From Trichormus sp. M33_DOE_039 (GTDB lineage: Bacteria > Cyanobacteriota > Cyanobacteriia > Cyanobacteriales > Nostocaceae), in NCBI GenBank assembly GCA_015296085.1, contig DVDT01000050.1, forward strand, positions 62,001 to 126,000: a stretch of DNA of 64,000 nucleotides. Direction: 5' to 3'. A program made the position numbers and the translations under genes. Every line of letters starts with the position of its first letter. Position 1 is the first letter of the stretch. Under the pieces are notes generated by a model, which did not search any database, was not told where the DNA came from, and saw nothing but the letters and a program-made list of their open reading frames with translations. This document shows positions 20,134 to 30,596 of the stretch, piece by piece.

Positions 20134-21315
20134 TTAACTATTGATTTGGCTGAGTCGTGCAATTTGCGTTTCGATCGCTCGCAAAAGTTGTTGTTGCTGC
20201 CAATTGTGACTCAGGTTAGCAGCTATACAAGCCGCACCGGCACCGACACCTTCTTTGACAAACCCCTGCTCATAAGCTTGGAGTTGGGGGTAAGCAGAAT
20301 TAGCAAAACTCAATCCAGTAGCAAGTAAGGAAGGAGTTGAGCTACCAGGGTATTTGCTATTTGTGCCTAGGCTGAGAGCGAGATTAACTGTATCACCCGT
20401 AGGATCTTCTGCTACCCATCGGGTTGTACCCACAACCACGGCTGCTGGTTGCCAAAATAGACTGTAAGCTTGGGCGATCGCACTCATGAGAGCATAAACT
20501 GCCAGCATCTGCGTTCCGCCAGCTAACATCACACCACAACGCCGACTAGCGGCGATCGCCATCCCAGCTACTACTACCTGCATAGGATCACCAACCGCCG
20601 CAGCTAGTTTTAGAGGATCAATAGCATGAGAGTGGAGACATTGGGGAGACAAGATAGAATTTTCTATCTTGTCTCCTTTGTCTTTTTTGCTCATCCTCTC
20701 CAAGCCTTGTTGCACTACTTGCCATTTTTGTTCATGGTTACAAATAGGATGGCTACTGTTTACTTTTCTGCTCGCATCTATACCCAAACCAGTCAAAATT
20801 GCTAAAGCTGTAGTCGTCCCACCTACAACACATTCACTTAAAATCACATAGGCTTTGGGAGTTTTAGCGGCTAGGCGATCGCCCCAAAGTAGCCCTTGCT
20901 GAAATAAATTCTGGACAGTTGTCAAATCCATTGCTGTACCTGTACTTAAACACCTAGCAGGAAGTCCACCTAAATCAATTGCTGGAAAGGATAGAGCTTG
21001 AGTTAATCCAGCATTAAACAAATACAAGGGTATATTTAGGGACTCGACTACAGCGCGAGAGATCAGCACAGGTGATGCTCCCGCCGTCAGCGGAGGGAGG
21101 GGATACTGGGGTTTATGATTTGCACCATAGTATAAAAACTCAGCATCAGCACAAGCAGTATATTTCCGATCCTCTGGAGTCAAACCGGCTGCGGAAATTC
21201 CAGGAATTAAAGCAGTTTCTGTAAAACCTAAAACACAAGCAAACAAAGGCAAATGACCGCGATATCGCCCTAGCCAAGCTTCGCCCTGTTCTTTTTCTGT
21301 ATAGATGCGAATCAT
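20134..21315 (-). CDS. Nicotinate-nucleotide-dimethylbenzimidazole phosphoribosyltransferase-like (cyanobacterial CobT-like) protein
   Basis: 'PPLTAGASPVLISRAVVESLNIPLYLFNAGL', 'SECVVGGTTTALAILTGLGI', 'GVMLAGGTQMLAVYALM'. Confidence 0.8.
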   Translation of the reverse strand: MIRIYTEKEQGEAWLGRYRGHLPLFACVLGFTETALIPGISAAGLTPEDRKYTACADAEFLYYGANHKPQYPLPPLTAGASPVLISRAVVESLNIPLYLFNAGLTQALSFPAIDLGGLPARCLSTGTAMDLTTVQNLFQQGLLWGDRLAAKTPKAYVILSECVVGGTTTALAILTGLGIDASRKVNSSHPICNHEQKWQVVQQGLERMSKKDKGDKIENSILSPQCLHSHAIDPLKLAAAVGDPMQVVVAGMAIAASRRCGVMLAGGTQMLAVYALMSAIAQAYSLFWQPAAVVVGTTRWVAEDPTGDTVNLALSLGTNSKYPGSSTPSLLATGLSFANSAYPQLQAYEQGFVKEGVGAGAACIAANLSHNWQQQQLLRAIETQIARLSQINS

Positions 21316-21516
21316 AAAATGGATATGAAAGGGAACAGGGAAGAGGAGAAAATTAACCCGCTCAATTAGCTTATATCTTGCACCTCCCCTGAATAAATCT
21401 TTCAGATACCAATAGAAATCTCAGAAAGTAAAACCAGAATTAGAAATGAGCTGACGTAGTCATCAGTCAGTTAGGGAATTGACATTTAACTGAACTGATG
21501 AAAGATATCAGTTGAC

Positions 21517-24198
21517 TTACTCCACCACTTCATTAACGGGGAATCGATCAATCAGTTGCATTGCGCGATAAGCGTTACGCTGTAAAGCATCAGGCAAATT
21601 GGGAACGTGGGGTATTTGTGATAATAAATCCAATGTGCGGCGTAAAATTCGCACCACATCACCTTCATCTAAGGTGGTGTTTTCACACAATTCTACCCAT
21701 TCAGTACCTAAAGCCCATTGTTCGACTAAGGCAATCAAGCCTATGTATCGATTCTCCAAACCTACGGGCAAAGTTACGCCATGACGGTACTGCACCTTCA
21801 ATACAGAGCGACGAATTTTTTGTAACCTTGACCAAGCTGCATCGATTTCGGGTGACAGATTAAAGTTGACTCTGCTGTCGGGGCGGGGTGTTTCTGTGAC
21901 TAAAGCAGCAATAACGGCAGCTAAATGCTGGGGATCTAAGTTGTCCAATTCACCACTAGCTAAGGCTAAACCTAACCACAGTTCATTTTCTCCACGAATA
22001 GCAGCAGCAACTTGTCCTAATTGGGTCGGGACTAGGTTATCTAAACCATCAAATTGCTGCAAAATCGTAATTAAATTGAGAAATTCTTCCCAATAGCGTT
22101 GGGATTGTTGTTCTACTTGCTGCTGCAATTCTTCCAACTGTTCTTGAATTTCAGCGTAGCGTTCCCGACGCTTGAAAACTTTGGCAATACTCCCGGATTG
22201 ATAGAGAGGATTAGCTTCTAATTGTGCTTGTACGGCATTTACACGACTGAGTTGTTCTGCTACTTCTGGAGAAAGATGCAAAGATTCATCGGGGTCAGGA
22301 ATACTTTGGGCGATCGCATTTGTGATTTCATTACCGCGACAAGATTTTCCTGGTTTAAAGACTAACTCTTGGGGTGGAATGATTTCCTGTGGTACTTCCA
22401 GGCGCGGTAATTCTGCATACAAGTCTACGACATCTTCATTAGATGCAACATACCAGCGATTATCTTTGCCTAAACAGACTAAGTAGTTAGAGTTACCAGA
22501 TGTCGGAGACTGCCCCACCAAAACAGCTGTTATTGCTGTAGATATCGTAATATTTTTACCTTTGAGACTCAGTAATGTCCCTGAAACGGCAAAGTCCAGG
22601 AGCATTTTAATTTGTTCTTGTCGTGCTTCCTGGGCTTGCTCTTGTAAAGTTTTTAATACTTGCCGTTCTACTTTATGACGTTGCCACAACTTCTCATAAA
22701 TAGCCACCTCATTTTCGCTGACAGAGGCAATTTGCTCATGTAGTCCGGCCAATTGGGCTTGCAGGTCTTCGATTAAATCATAATCTGGCCTTAAGTGTAA
22801 TGTTGCCATGTACTGCCCAAAACTGCGTTCTATCAGTTCTTTGGCTTCTTCCAATGTGTGGGTTTGCAGCAAGTTTAAAACCATGCCGTAGCTAGGGGTA
22901 AACTGACTGACTAGAGGATCTGGCTTCGAGGTAGCTAAATAAGCGGCTTCTTTTGCACCTTCAAAGGGAGTTTGAACTGTAACGACATGACCTTGTTTAT
23001 CCATGCCTCGTCGCCCTGCCCTACCCGCCATTTGCAGGAATTCCGAAGCATTCAAGAGGCGATGTCCTGTGTCGGTGCGCTTGGACAAGGTAGAAATCAC
23101 TGTTGTTCTAGCGGGCATATTAATTCCTGCGGCTAGAGTTTCGGTGGCGAAGACGACTTTAATTAAACCTTGTTGGAATAATTCTTCGACTAAAACCTTC
23201 CAAGCAGGCAAAATCCCGGCATGGTGAGCAGCAATTCCCCGATACAGGGGGGCGATTTGTCCTGAACGTCCTGCTTCGGGGTTGCGGGTTAAGAAATCAT
23301 CAATTTGCCGCCGCAGCACTTGGGATTCATCATTATCTACAAGCCACAAGTCACCTACCTCTGCTACGGCTTTGTCACAGCCCCGGCGACTGAAGATAAA
23401 GTAAATTGCCGGTAGCATATCCCGTTGCTGGAGATGGTTCAGAGTATAGATAATGCTGGGGGCTTCTGGTCTGCCATTTCTTCCCTTATCTCCTGGTCTT
23501 TTTTTACCTCTGTTGGCAAGACGGGGATTAATTTTAGTTTTGCTGTCATTCAGTAGAGGGAAGAGTCCCTTGGGACTGCAATAGTGGAATTCTAAGGGAA
23601 CAGGGCGAAAATCGGAGTAAATCAGGTCAGTAGGGCCGTGAACCCGGTTTAGCCAGTCTGTGAGTTGGTCGCTATTGGCAACTGTGGCTGATAGTGCTAC
23701 TAATTGCACTTCACGAGGACAATAGATAATCGATTCTTCCCAAACTGTACCTCGTTGGCGATCGTTCATGTAGTGGCACTCATCTAAGACTACGGCTTCC
23801 ACATCCACCAAGGAAATACCAACTTGCCCAATCGGTGTGCCGTAGAGCATATTGCGAAAAATTTCAGTAGTCATCACCAAAATGGGGGCATCCCTGTTAA
23901 TGGAAGCATCTCCCGTTAGCAAGCCTACGGCATCAAAGCCAAATTTTTCGCGGAAGTCGCGTAATTTTTGATTAGACAACGCCTTTAAAGGGGTGGTGTA
24001 AAACACCCGTTTTCCTCGTGCCAGGGCGCGATAAATAGCGTATTCTCCGACTAAAGTTTTGCCCGAACCTGTGGGCGCACAGACGACAACAGAGCGTCCC
24101 GCGTTTAGGGACGCGATCGCATCTTTTTGAAACTGATCCAGATCAAAGGGAAATATCAACCCTAAGTCTAGTTCTTTTGATGAGGCGGGATAATTCAC
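21517..24198 (-). CDS. DEAD/DEAH-box (Ski2/Mtr4-like, DSHCT) RNA helicase
   Basis: 'VVCAPTGSGKTLVGEYA', 'VVLDECHYMND', 'LSATVANSDQLTDWL', 'QMAGRAGRRGMDKQGHVV'. Confidence 0.95.
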   Translation of the reverse strand: MNYPASSKELDLGLIFPFDLDQFQKDAIASLNAGRSVVVCAPTGSGKTLVGEYAIYRALARGKRVFYTTPLKALSNQKLRDFREKFGFDAVGLLTGDASINRDAPILVMTTEIFRNMLYGTPIGQVGISLVDVEAVVLDECHYMNDRQRGTVWEESIIYCPREVQLVALSATVANSDQLTDWLNRVHGPTDLIYSDFRPVPLEFHYCSPKGLFPLLNDSKTKINPRLANRGKKRPGDKGRNGRPEAPSIIYTLNHLQQRDMLPAIYFIFSRRGCDKAVAEVGDLWLVDNDESQVLRRQIDDFLTRNPEAGRSGQIAPLYRGIAAHHAGILPAWKVLVEELFQQGLIKVVFATETLAAGINMPARTTVISTLSKRTDTGHRLLNASEFLQMAGRAGRRGMDKQGHVVTVQTPFEGAKEAAYLATSKPDPLVSQFTPSYGMVLNLLQTHTLEEAKELIERSFGQYMATLHLRPDYDLIEDLQAQLAGLHEQIASVSENEVAIYEKLWQRHKVERQVLKTLQEQAQEARQEQIKMLLDFAVSGTLLSLKGKNITISTAITAVLVGQSPTSGNSNYLVCLGKDNRWYVASNEDVVDLYAELPRLEVPQEIIPPQELVFKPGKSCRGNEITNAIAQSIPDPDESLHLSPEVAEQLSRVNAVQAQLEANPLYQSGSIAKVFKRRERYAEIQEQLEELQQQVEQQSQRYWEEFLNLITILQQFDGLDNLVPTQLGQVAAAIRGENELWLGLALASGELDNLDPQHLAAVIAALVTETPRPDSRVNFNLSPEIDAAWSRLQKIRRSVLKVQYRHGVTLPVGLENRYIGLIALVEQWALGTEWVELCENTTLDEGDVVRILRRTLDLLSQIPHVPNLPDALQRNAYRAMQLIDRFPVNEVVE

Positions 24199-24347
24199 TC
24201 AATCACTTTTACAACCGGACTGTTTACTATATTAACGAGTCTTTTGTCAACTTCGACAGGGGGATTGGGTATTGGGGATTGGGTACTGGGGATTGGGTAA
24301 ATTTTCGCACCCCTGCACCTATTCCCTAGTCCCCAGTCCCTAGTCCC

Positions 24348-25163
24348 TCATTTCCCTAGTTCTTGCGATCGCAATGCAGCTGCTTTGACTGCTTCAATTA
24401 AGGCAGAACGAAATCCTGCCTGTTCTAATTTGGCTACACCTGCAATTGTTGTCCCGCCAGGACTAGTCACGCGGTCTTTGAGTTCGGCTGGGTGCATTTT
24501 GCTCTCTTGCAATAATTTGGTTGTACCCAGCACAGTTTGTAGTGCTAGTTGATTAGCAATTGACCTCGGTAAACCGGCAGCGACTCCACCATCGGCAAGG
24601 GCTTCTACCAATATAGCTATGTAAGCCGGGCCACTCCCAGATAAGCCAGTGACGGCATCCATTAAGGATTCGGGAACTTCCGCTACTTCCCCAACGGCTG
24701 AAAATATTTGCTGTGCTAGTTGTTGGTGCTTGATGTTGGTGTATGCGCCCAGACACATTGCAGTCATCCCTGCGCCAACGGTGGCGGGGGTATTAGGCAT
24801 AGCTCGAATTACTGGTAATTGGGGAAATGCTGCTTCTAGCTGATATAAAGACACTCCTGCCAAAATGGAAATGACGAGGGGTGAATTGTCTGTAACTAAA
24901 ATAATATCTGCTAATTCTTGGGCGATCGCAGTGAATACCTGTGGTTTCACTGCCAAAAATAGAACTTCTTTGGCTTGACTAAACACCAAACAATTATCTG
25001 TAGTGATAGTCACATCATATTTTTGCTTTAAAAAAGCCTGGCGCGCTAGTTGCGGTTCGCTGACTATGACTTCTGAGGGGTGATAAATTTCTCGTGCAAT
25101 AAGGCGGGATAATAGCGATTCTCCCATTACCCCACCACCAATTAAACCAAATTTTATAGTCAT
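24348..25163 (-). CDS. proC: Pyrroline-5-carboxylate reductase
   Basis: 'FGLIGGGVMGESLLSRLI', 'VIRAMPNTPATVGAGMTAM', 'VTGLSGSGPAYIAILVEALADGGVAAGLPR', 'VTSPGGTTIAG'. Confidence 0.97.
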   Translation of the reverse strand: MTIKFGLIGGGVMGESLLSRLIAREIYHPSEVIVSEPQLARQAFLKQKYDVTITTDNCLVFSQAKEVLFLAVKPQVFTAIAQELADIILVTDNSPLVISILAGVSLYQLEAAFPQLPVIRAMPNTPATVGAGMTAMCLGAYTNIKHQQLAQQIFSAVGEVAEVPESLMDAVTGLSGSGPAYIAILVEALADGGVAAGLPRSIANQLALQTVLGTTKLLQESKMHPAELKDRVTSPGGTTIAGVAKLEQAGFRSALIEAVKAAALRSQELGK

Positions 25164-25184
25164 TAGTCATTAGTCATTAGTCAT
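25157..25184. repeat. Four perfect tandem heptamers TAGTCAT (ATGACTA on the minus strand) overlapping the proC start codon
   Basis: TAGTCATTAGTCATTAGTCATTAGTCAT; the copy nearest the CDS supplies the proC ATG. Confidence 0.95.
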
Positions 25185-25262
25185 GGATTCAGTAGTCAAT
25201 AGTCGATCATCAAAAATTTGGAACTTTGGACTCTCGACTATGGACTAATAACTAATTTAACT

Positions 25263-25862
25263 TTATTGTGCCATCCGGTTGGGTTCAGTACCCCAGGTTG
25301 GTGTGGAACTTGCAGGACGAGAAGAGGGACGAGATGGGGGTTGGGGTACTTCATGGATAACTCCACCTTGAGTGCTAACTTGCACACAGCTGGGCGTAAA
25401 CAAAAAGATACTTTCGCCGATGCGTTCTTGATGTCCATCTAATGCGTAAGTCCCACCAGCCACAAAATCAACTGCGCGTTGTGCTTGATCTGGATCCATG
25501 ATTGTCAAATTCAACACTACTGACTTACGCTCACGTAATGCTTGAATTGCCTGGGGCATTTCTTCAAATGTCCGAGGTTCTAGAACTAATACTTCCGAAA
25601 TCCCGTTAATTGCTCCTGGCATACCAATCACATTCCCCATCGTCGATTTTGTTCCTGTTTCTACGTCATCACCAATTGTAGTCGCTGTTTCTCGCCAACG
25701 TCGATTGGATGGGGTAGTGGCTTGCGCTGGTGCTGGCTGAGGATTTTCCTGTTGATACAGATTTTGGTAGTTATCTGTATCTGGGTCTTCCTCGTAGTAT
25801 TCGTATTCTACTTGCTCATTGAGACCGACAAAGTCTCGCAATTTAGAAAATATATTATTCAT
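25263..25862 (-). CDS. sepF: Cell division protein SepF
   Basis: N-terminal '[14 protein letters not shown]', '[68 protein letters not shown]'. Confidence 0.96.
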   Translation of the reverse strand: MNNIFSKLRDFVGLNEQVEYEYYEEDPDTDNYQNLYQQENPQPAPAQATTPSNRRWRETATTIGDDVETGTKSTMGNVIGMPGAINGISEVLVLEPRTFEEMPQAIQALRERKSVVLNLTIMDPDQAQRAVDFVAGGTYALDGHQERIGESIFLFTPSCVQVSTQGGVIHEVPQPPSRPSSRPASSTPTWGTEPNRMAQ

Positions 25863-26228
25863 GTTTAGTGACGCTCCTGCTGATAATTGCCTCTATTATC
25901 CGGTTCATAACTTAATGTAGCCAATGGGAACGCTACAAAGGGCTGACAATCTCAATAATTTTATCGCTATTTGTAGCATCTACTACTGTTATTGGCAATG
26001 GACTGACGTTAATAGAAACGCCTGTACATTAACCTAGATACAATAATTGAGTCAAGATTATATCTCGACTATGCTCCGCAAAACATTTGATTAGACGCTA
26101 ATTTTTCGCTTTTTTATTTTTAATAAAATAATATCTTAAGTGATTTATTGCACCAGTATGTGAACATTTATCCGTACATCATACTGGGCAACTAAAAACA
26201 CAATCAAAAAATACTAGGGCTGTTCTAC

Positions 26229-26897
26229 CTAAGTGCGTTTACCAAACAAGATAGTCCCTAATCTTACCATCGTTGCACCAGCTTGAATGGCCAGTTGGTA
26301 ATCTCCTGACATACCCATCGACAACTCTTGCATTTTGATGCGAGAGCATTTTTGTTCAGCAATTCCTTTTGCTAATTCATGAGTAGTATTAAATACATAA
26401 GAAACATCCGCATCTTTTAGACCCTGTGGCGGAATTGTCATCAAACCCTGAATTTGTAAAGTTTTACATTTGTCAAGCTCAGGTAAATCAGTGAGTAGTT
26501 CTGGTACAGTCCAACCTGACTTACTGGGGTCAGGGAGGATTTTTACTTGTAGGCAGACTTGGGGACTGACTCCTAGTTGTCCAGCTAATTGATCTAAACG
26601 CTGTGCTAGCTGCAAACTATCGACAGAGTGAATCCAGTGAAATTGTTCAAGGGCTTTCTTGGCTTTATTACTTTGTAAATGCCCAATAAAATGCCAGGTA
26701 ATATCCGATAAATCTTGTAGCTGTGCCTGTTTGGTAGCAGCTTCTTGAATACGATTTTCACCAAAATCACGGATACCAGCAGCATAAGCAGCGCGAATAA
26801 CTTCAGTTGGCATTTGCTTAGTGACAGCAATTAACCGAACTGAAGGCGGAATGGATGCACGAATTTGAGTAATACGTTCGCTAATCGAACTAGTCAT
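26229..26897 (-). CDS. pipY: PLP homeostasis protein, YggS/PLPBP family (PipY)
   Basis: 'AVTKQMPTEVIRAAYAAGIRDFGENRIQEA', 'WHFIGHLQSNKAKKAL', 'ELSMGMSGDYQLAIQAGATMVRLGTILFGKR'. Confidence 0.95.
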   Translation of the reverse strand: MTSSISERITQIRASIPPSVRLIAVTKQMPTEVIRAAYAAGIRDFGENRIQEAATKQAQLQDLSDITWHFIGHLQSNKAKKALEQFHWIHSVDSLQLAQRLDQLAGQLGVSPQVCLQVKILPDPSKSGWTVPELLTDLPELDKCKTLQIQGLMTIPPQGLKDADVSYVFNTTHELAKGIAEQKCSRIKMQELSMGMSGDYQLAIQAGATMVRLGTILFGKRT

Positions 26898-27172
26898 TGG
26901 AAGGTGCGTTGGAAAACACTCTGAAGCTGATCGTACTCCTGTGATTGACCATTGCGACGTAAAGTCCGCAAACGATTTTCCAACAACATTCTGGCCTCTG
27001 TACGCCCTATAGGTTGAAATTTCAGGGCTTTCATATCGTTCACCACCAAAAAAAACAAACGTTGGGCATAAAGTGTAGTGAACAAATCCTGGGCTTCATC
27101 AACCATGCAGATTCGATATAGTAAGCCCCAAGTTGGATGATTGATGTAAGTTTCTGCGCTTTCTGGATTCAT
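26894..27172 (-). CDS. pipX: PII-interacting protein / NtcA coactivator PipX
   Basis: 'YINHPTWGLLYRICMVDEAQDLFTTLYAQRLFFLVV...GRTEARMLLENRLRTLRRNGQ'; ATGA overlap with pipY. Confidence 0.95.
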   Translation of the reverse strand: MNPESAETYINHPTWGLLYRICMVDEAQDLFTTLYAQRLFFLVVNDMKALKFQPIGRTEARMLLENRLRTLRRNGQSQEYDQLQSVFQRTFQ

Positions 27173-28068
27173 CTATTAATCAAGTAGGAGAATAATATAT
27201 TTTTTTGCCGTGAACGAGAAATATCCAGACGATAATATCTCCCTTTCGCCAGAATATTTGAGGAAATTGATTTGCGAATCAGCAAATTCTACCCTTTCAA
27301 TGACCTTGATGACGACCTTAATCTATGTGCTGATGGGGTAGATGAAGCTACAAGAAGGCAAAAGTAAAAAGGTGAGCCATTGCGGCGGACAGGTTTCCCG
27401 GCATAAAGCAAATGGCGTTAGCGTAGCGGTAGCGACGCTCCTAGAGTCACCCAAAGGGTAAAAGAGAATAAACTGAGTATGGGGGCTTTTGACCATTCCA
27501 GCAGTGTTTTAGGCAACAAGACCTGCAAAGCGATCGCCATCTACCCTGTTTAATGGCGCAGACAAATCTTTACCCTGTTGTGTGAAGTTGCTACTAACTG
27601 TGAAATGTGCCTTGTGAAGTTCTCCAGGGCAAAAACCTACTCTCATACGACTGTTTACTTTGACTTCTCTCTATGTTGCCATAATTATCGCTCGTTGGAG
27701 CAAAATAGCCAACAGGCGAATTCTCCTAAGAATTGTTCATCTTAACAGTCTGTATTGTTACAATTTGGAAAAAATTGGGCATCGGAGTAAAATCTCCCTG
27801 ACTTTCTTCTTTTCCCCCTGCCTCACAGGTGTAGATTTTTTACGCTTTGCCTATAAGACACTATTTTAGGGTGTAGGGGTATAAGGGTATAGGGGAGGCA
27901 GTTGCGTGGGCGGGTTTCCCGACTTGAGCAAACTGCCGTGTGTAGGGGTGGATGAAAATATGATTCTGTCGTTGCTTTGATAGTCATCACTCACTTCTCT
28001 ATTAAAAACCTACACCTGTCAGCTGCCCCCTGCCCCCTTTCTGCCTCCATCTAACTGTCGCTTGTCAC

Positions 28069-29487
28069 CTAATTCACCATTTTCAACGCGGCTAATTGGG
28101 CTTGGGCTTTATGCAGAGATTCATACCATTCTTTTTCCGGGTCGCTGTCGGCGACAATACCTGCGCCTACTTGTCCCCAGACTGTTTGAGATTGGGAGTT
28201 GGGGGTGAGTAGTAGGGTGCGAATAAAGATATTTAAGTCTAGGTTGCCGCGCCAATCTAGATAACCGCATGAACCATAGAATAAACTACGGCGTACGGGT
28301 TCTAGTTCTTCGATAATTTCCATGCACCGGACTTTAGGACAGCCTGTGATTGTTCCGCCGGGGAATAAGGCTCGAATCAAATCGATCGGGGTGCGATCGC
28401 TGCGCAGTTTCCCTGTAACATTGCTGACGAGGTGCATAACGTGGCTATATCTCTCAATCGTTAGCAATTCATCAACGGTGACTGTTCCCCATTCACAGAC
28501 TCGCCCTAAATCATTGCGTTCCAAATCTACCAGCATGATATGTTCTGCCCGTTCTTTGGTGTTGCTGAGGAGTTCTTGCGCTAGCTGCTGGTCTTGTTCT
28601 GGAGTTGTACCACGCGATCGCGTGCCTGCGATCGGTCTGGTTTGGGCTTGCCCATTTTGTAACAAGACTAATCTTTCTGGTGAACAGCTAATCACTTCAC
28701 CCCAAGGTGTGCGCCAATAGCTAGCAAAGGGCGAAGGGTTAATTTTATGCAAGGCTTGATAAATTGACCAACCGCCAGCCAAGGTAGGGGCGGAAAACCT
28801 TAAAGATAGGTTCGCTTGAAAAATATCTCCGGCCTGAATATATTTTTTGGCACGGTTGACGGCGGTTTCATAGTCTACCTGAGATGTCAAAAATTCTGGT
28901 GTAACAGGGTAATTTGTGATGGGTATGATATTCTGCGTTGAGTTTTCGGGATCTGTTTGTACTAAACGCCGTTCCATCTCATCAAGATCAGTTGCATCAC
29001 TAGCCGCTAACCATAAAACTTGTTGGATATGATCTAAAACTGCAAAAGCCTCTGGTTCATACCAAAAAGCCACAGGAAACGGCAAAGTGTTAGCTTTGGT
29101 ATAGGGCAGCCCTTCGATTTCCCAAGCCGCGTCATAGCCCAGCCATCCTAGCCAACCGCCGGTGAAGGGAATGCGAGGAGGAAAGAGAGAGGCGGAAGAT
29201 AGGGGATAACTTCTACCTTGTCCACCTTGTCCCTTAGTTTCCAGTAATTCCTCAAGTAAATTGAAAATCTCCCCCAATGCTGGTGTCCACATCTGAGGTA
29301 CACCATTAACTACTCTGGGTGCGCCTGCACAAATGGAATAGCGACTCAGTTGGGGTTGGTTATTAGGTGTGGGGTAGGGACTTTCGAGGAGGGTAGCTAT
29401 TTGAGATGTTGTGCGGGGATGAAAAAGGGCAGAGAAAATTTCTGCACCGTTACGATTTTCTAATGGGAGCGATCGCCAGTACCACAT
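28069..29487 (-). CDS. Anthranilate synthase component I / aminodeoxychorismate synthase component I (TrpE/PabB-like)
   Basis: 'AGDIFQANLSLRFSA', 'RPIAGTRSRG', 'LVDLERNDLGRVCEWGTVTVDELLTIERYSHVMHLVSNVTG', 'PGGTITGCPKVRCMEIIEELEP'. Confidence 0.93.
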   Translation of the reverse strand: MWYWRSLPLENRNGAEIFSALFHPRTTSQIATLLESPYPTPNNQPQLSRYSICAGAPRVVNGVPQMWTPALGEIFNLLEELLETKGQGGQGRSYPLSSASLFPPRIPFTGGWLGWLGYDAAWEIEGLPYTKANTLPFPVAFWYEPEAFAVLDHIQQVLWLAASDATDLDEMERRLVQTDPENSTQNIIPITNYPVTPEFLTSQVDYETAVNRAKKYIQAGDIFQANLSLRFSAPTLAGGWSIYQALHKINPSPFASYWRTPWGEVISCSPERLVLLQNGQAQTRPIAGTRSRGTTPEQDQQLAQELLSNTKERAEHIMLVDLERNDLGRVCEWGTVTVDELLTIERYSHVMHLVSNVTGKLRSDRTPIDLIRALFPGGTITGCPKVRCMEIIEELEPVRRSLFYGSCGYLDWRGNLDLNIFIRTLLLTPNSQSQTVWGQVGAGIVADSDPEKEWYESLHKAQAQLAALKMVN

Positions 29488-29530
29488 AAAAAATTAAAAG
29501 TAAAAAGGCAAAAGAAAATACTTGCCTAGA

Positions 29531-30457
29531 TTAAACCTGATGTCCTAAAACGATTCTGATGCCCCAGAATAGGGTGAGAGTTGCGATCGCTAACCAATCC
29601 CATGATTTTAAACGTAGGTCATGCCACAGGACTCGGTGTTCGTTGGGACTTGTAAAACCACGTACCATCATGGCACTAGCCATTTGTTCAGCGCGTAGCA
29701 ACAGATTGTCTAACAATCTTTCAGAAACAATTAACCAAACTTTGAATCCACCTTTTAAACCTAACTTTTTCCAATTAATGGCTCTGGTCATGACGGAACG
29801 TGCTAAATTTTGTACCTCTTCTAAGACTAGAGGAATGAACCGCAATGACAAAGTTAGCGTCAAAGTAATTTCAGTGACAGGTATTTTAAATCGTCGTAGG
29901 GGCTGCATGAGGCTTTCTATCCCAGCAGTAATTTCCTCTGGTGCAGTTGTTAGTAAATATAGGGTAGTGCTGTAGAAGACAGTGAATAAAATCGTACTCA
30001 CACGCGTTCCCAAATCTAAAGAACGACGAGTTATTTTAACAATGCCTTGATGAAACAAGACATAGTTATAGCTTTTGCTACTTTTTAACTGTTGTGGTGT
30101 ATTTGAGGGTTTATTAGTATTATTTGGTTGAGCTAAAACCTGGGAGTCGGTTGGTAAACGTGGCTGATAATTGATACCTAAACCATCAGGAAAGACGGCT
30201 GTGAGTATGAACACTAAAAATGTTAATGTTAACAACCAACCCATTTGTTGTTGCCAAACTCGCCGGGGAATCTTAGCAGTTAAAGTAAAAATAATTAATA
30301 GTGCTACTAGTAGTATGCGCCATTCATTATTGGCAAAACTGTAGCTAGTGAGAAAACTCATCAACCAGATAAACTTGACTCTCGGATCGAGTTTGTGTAA
30401 CCAAGTTTGGGGCTGTTCTAGGTAAAGTCCTAATGGAAGCGATCGCAGTAAATCCAT
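29531..30457 (-). CDS. EcfT/CbiQ-family energy-coupling transporter transmembrane protein
   Basis: 'LHKLDPRVKFIWLMSFL', 'MTRAINWKKLGLKGGFKVWLIVSERLLDNLLLRAEQMASAMMVRGF'. Confidence 0.88.
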   Translation of the reverse strand: MDLLRSLPLGLYLEQPQTWLHKLDPRVKFIWLMSFLTSYSFANNEWRILLVALLIIFTLTAKIPRRVWQQQMGWLLTLTFLVFILTAVFPDGLGINYQPRLPTDSQVLAQPNNTNKPSNTPQQLKSSKSYNYVLFHQGIVKITRRSLDLGTRVSTILFTVFYSTTLYLLTTAPEEITAGIESLMQPLRRFKIPVTEITLTLTLSLRFIPLVLEEVQNLARSVMTRAINWKKLGLKGGFKVWLIVSERLLDNLLLRAEQMASAMMVRGFTSPNEHRVLWHDLRLKSWDWLAIATLTLFWGIRIVLGHQV

Positions 30458-30596
30458 AGTTAGTCAATAGTCAATAGTGAGATAGTGCGTTCCTGTCGCC
30501 TTTCGTCGGAAAGCAACTATCGAACCCGCAAGGGTCAATAGTCAACAGTCAACAGTTATGAAAAACTCACTATTGACTAATGACTACTAGCCCATA

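Noticed and set aside
21561-23227. Several plus-strand ORFs (60-100 aa) inside the helicase gene
   Set aside because: Antisense shadow ORFs of a conserved helicase; no family resemblance
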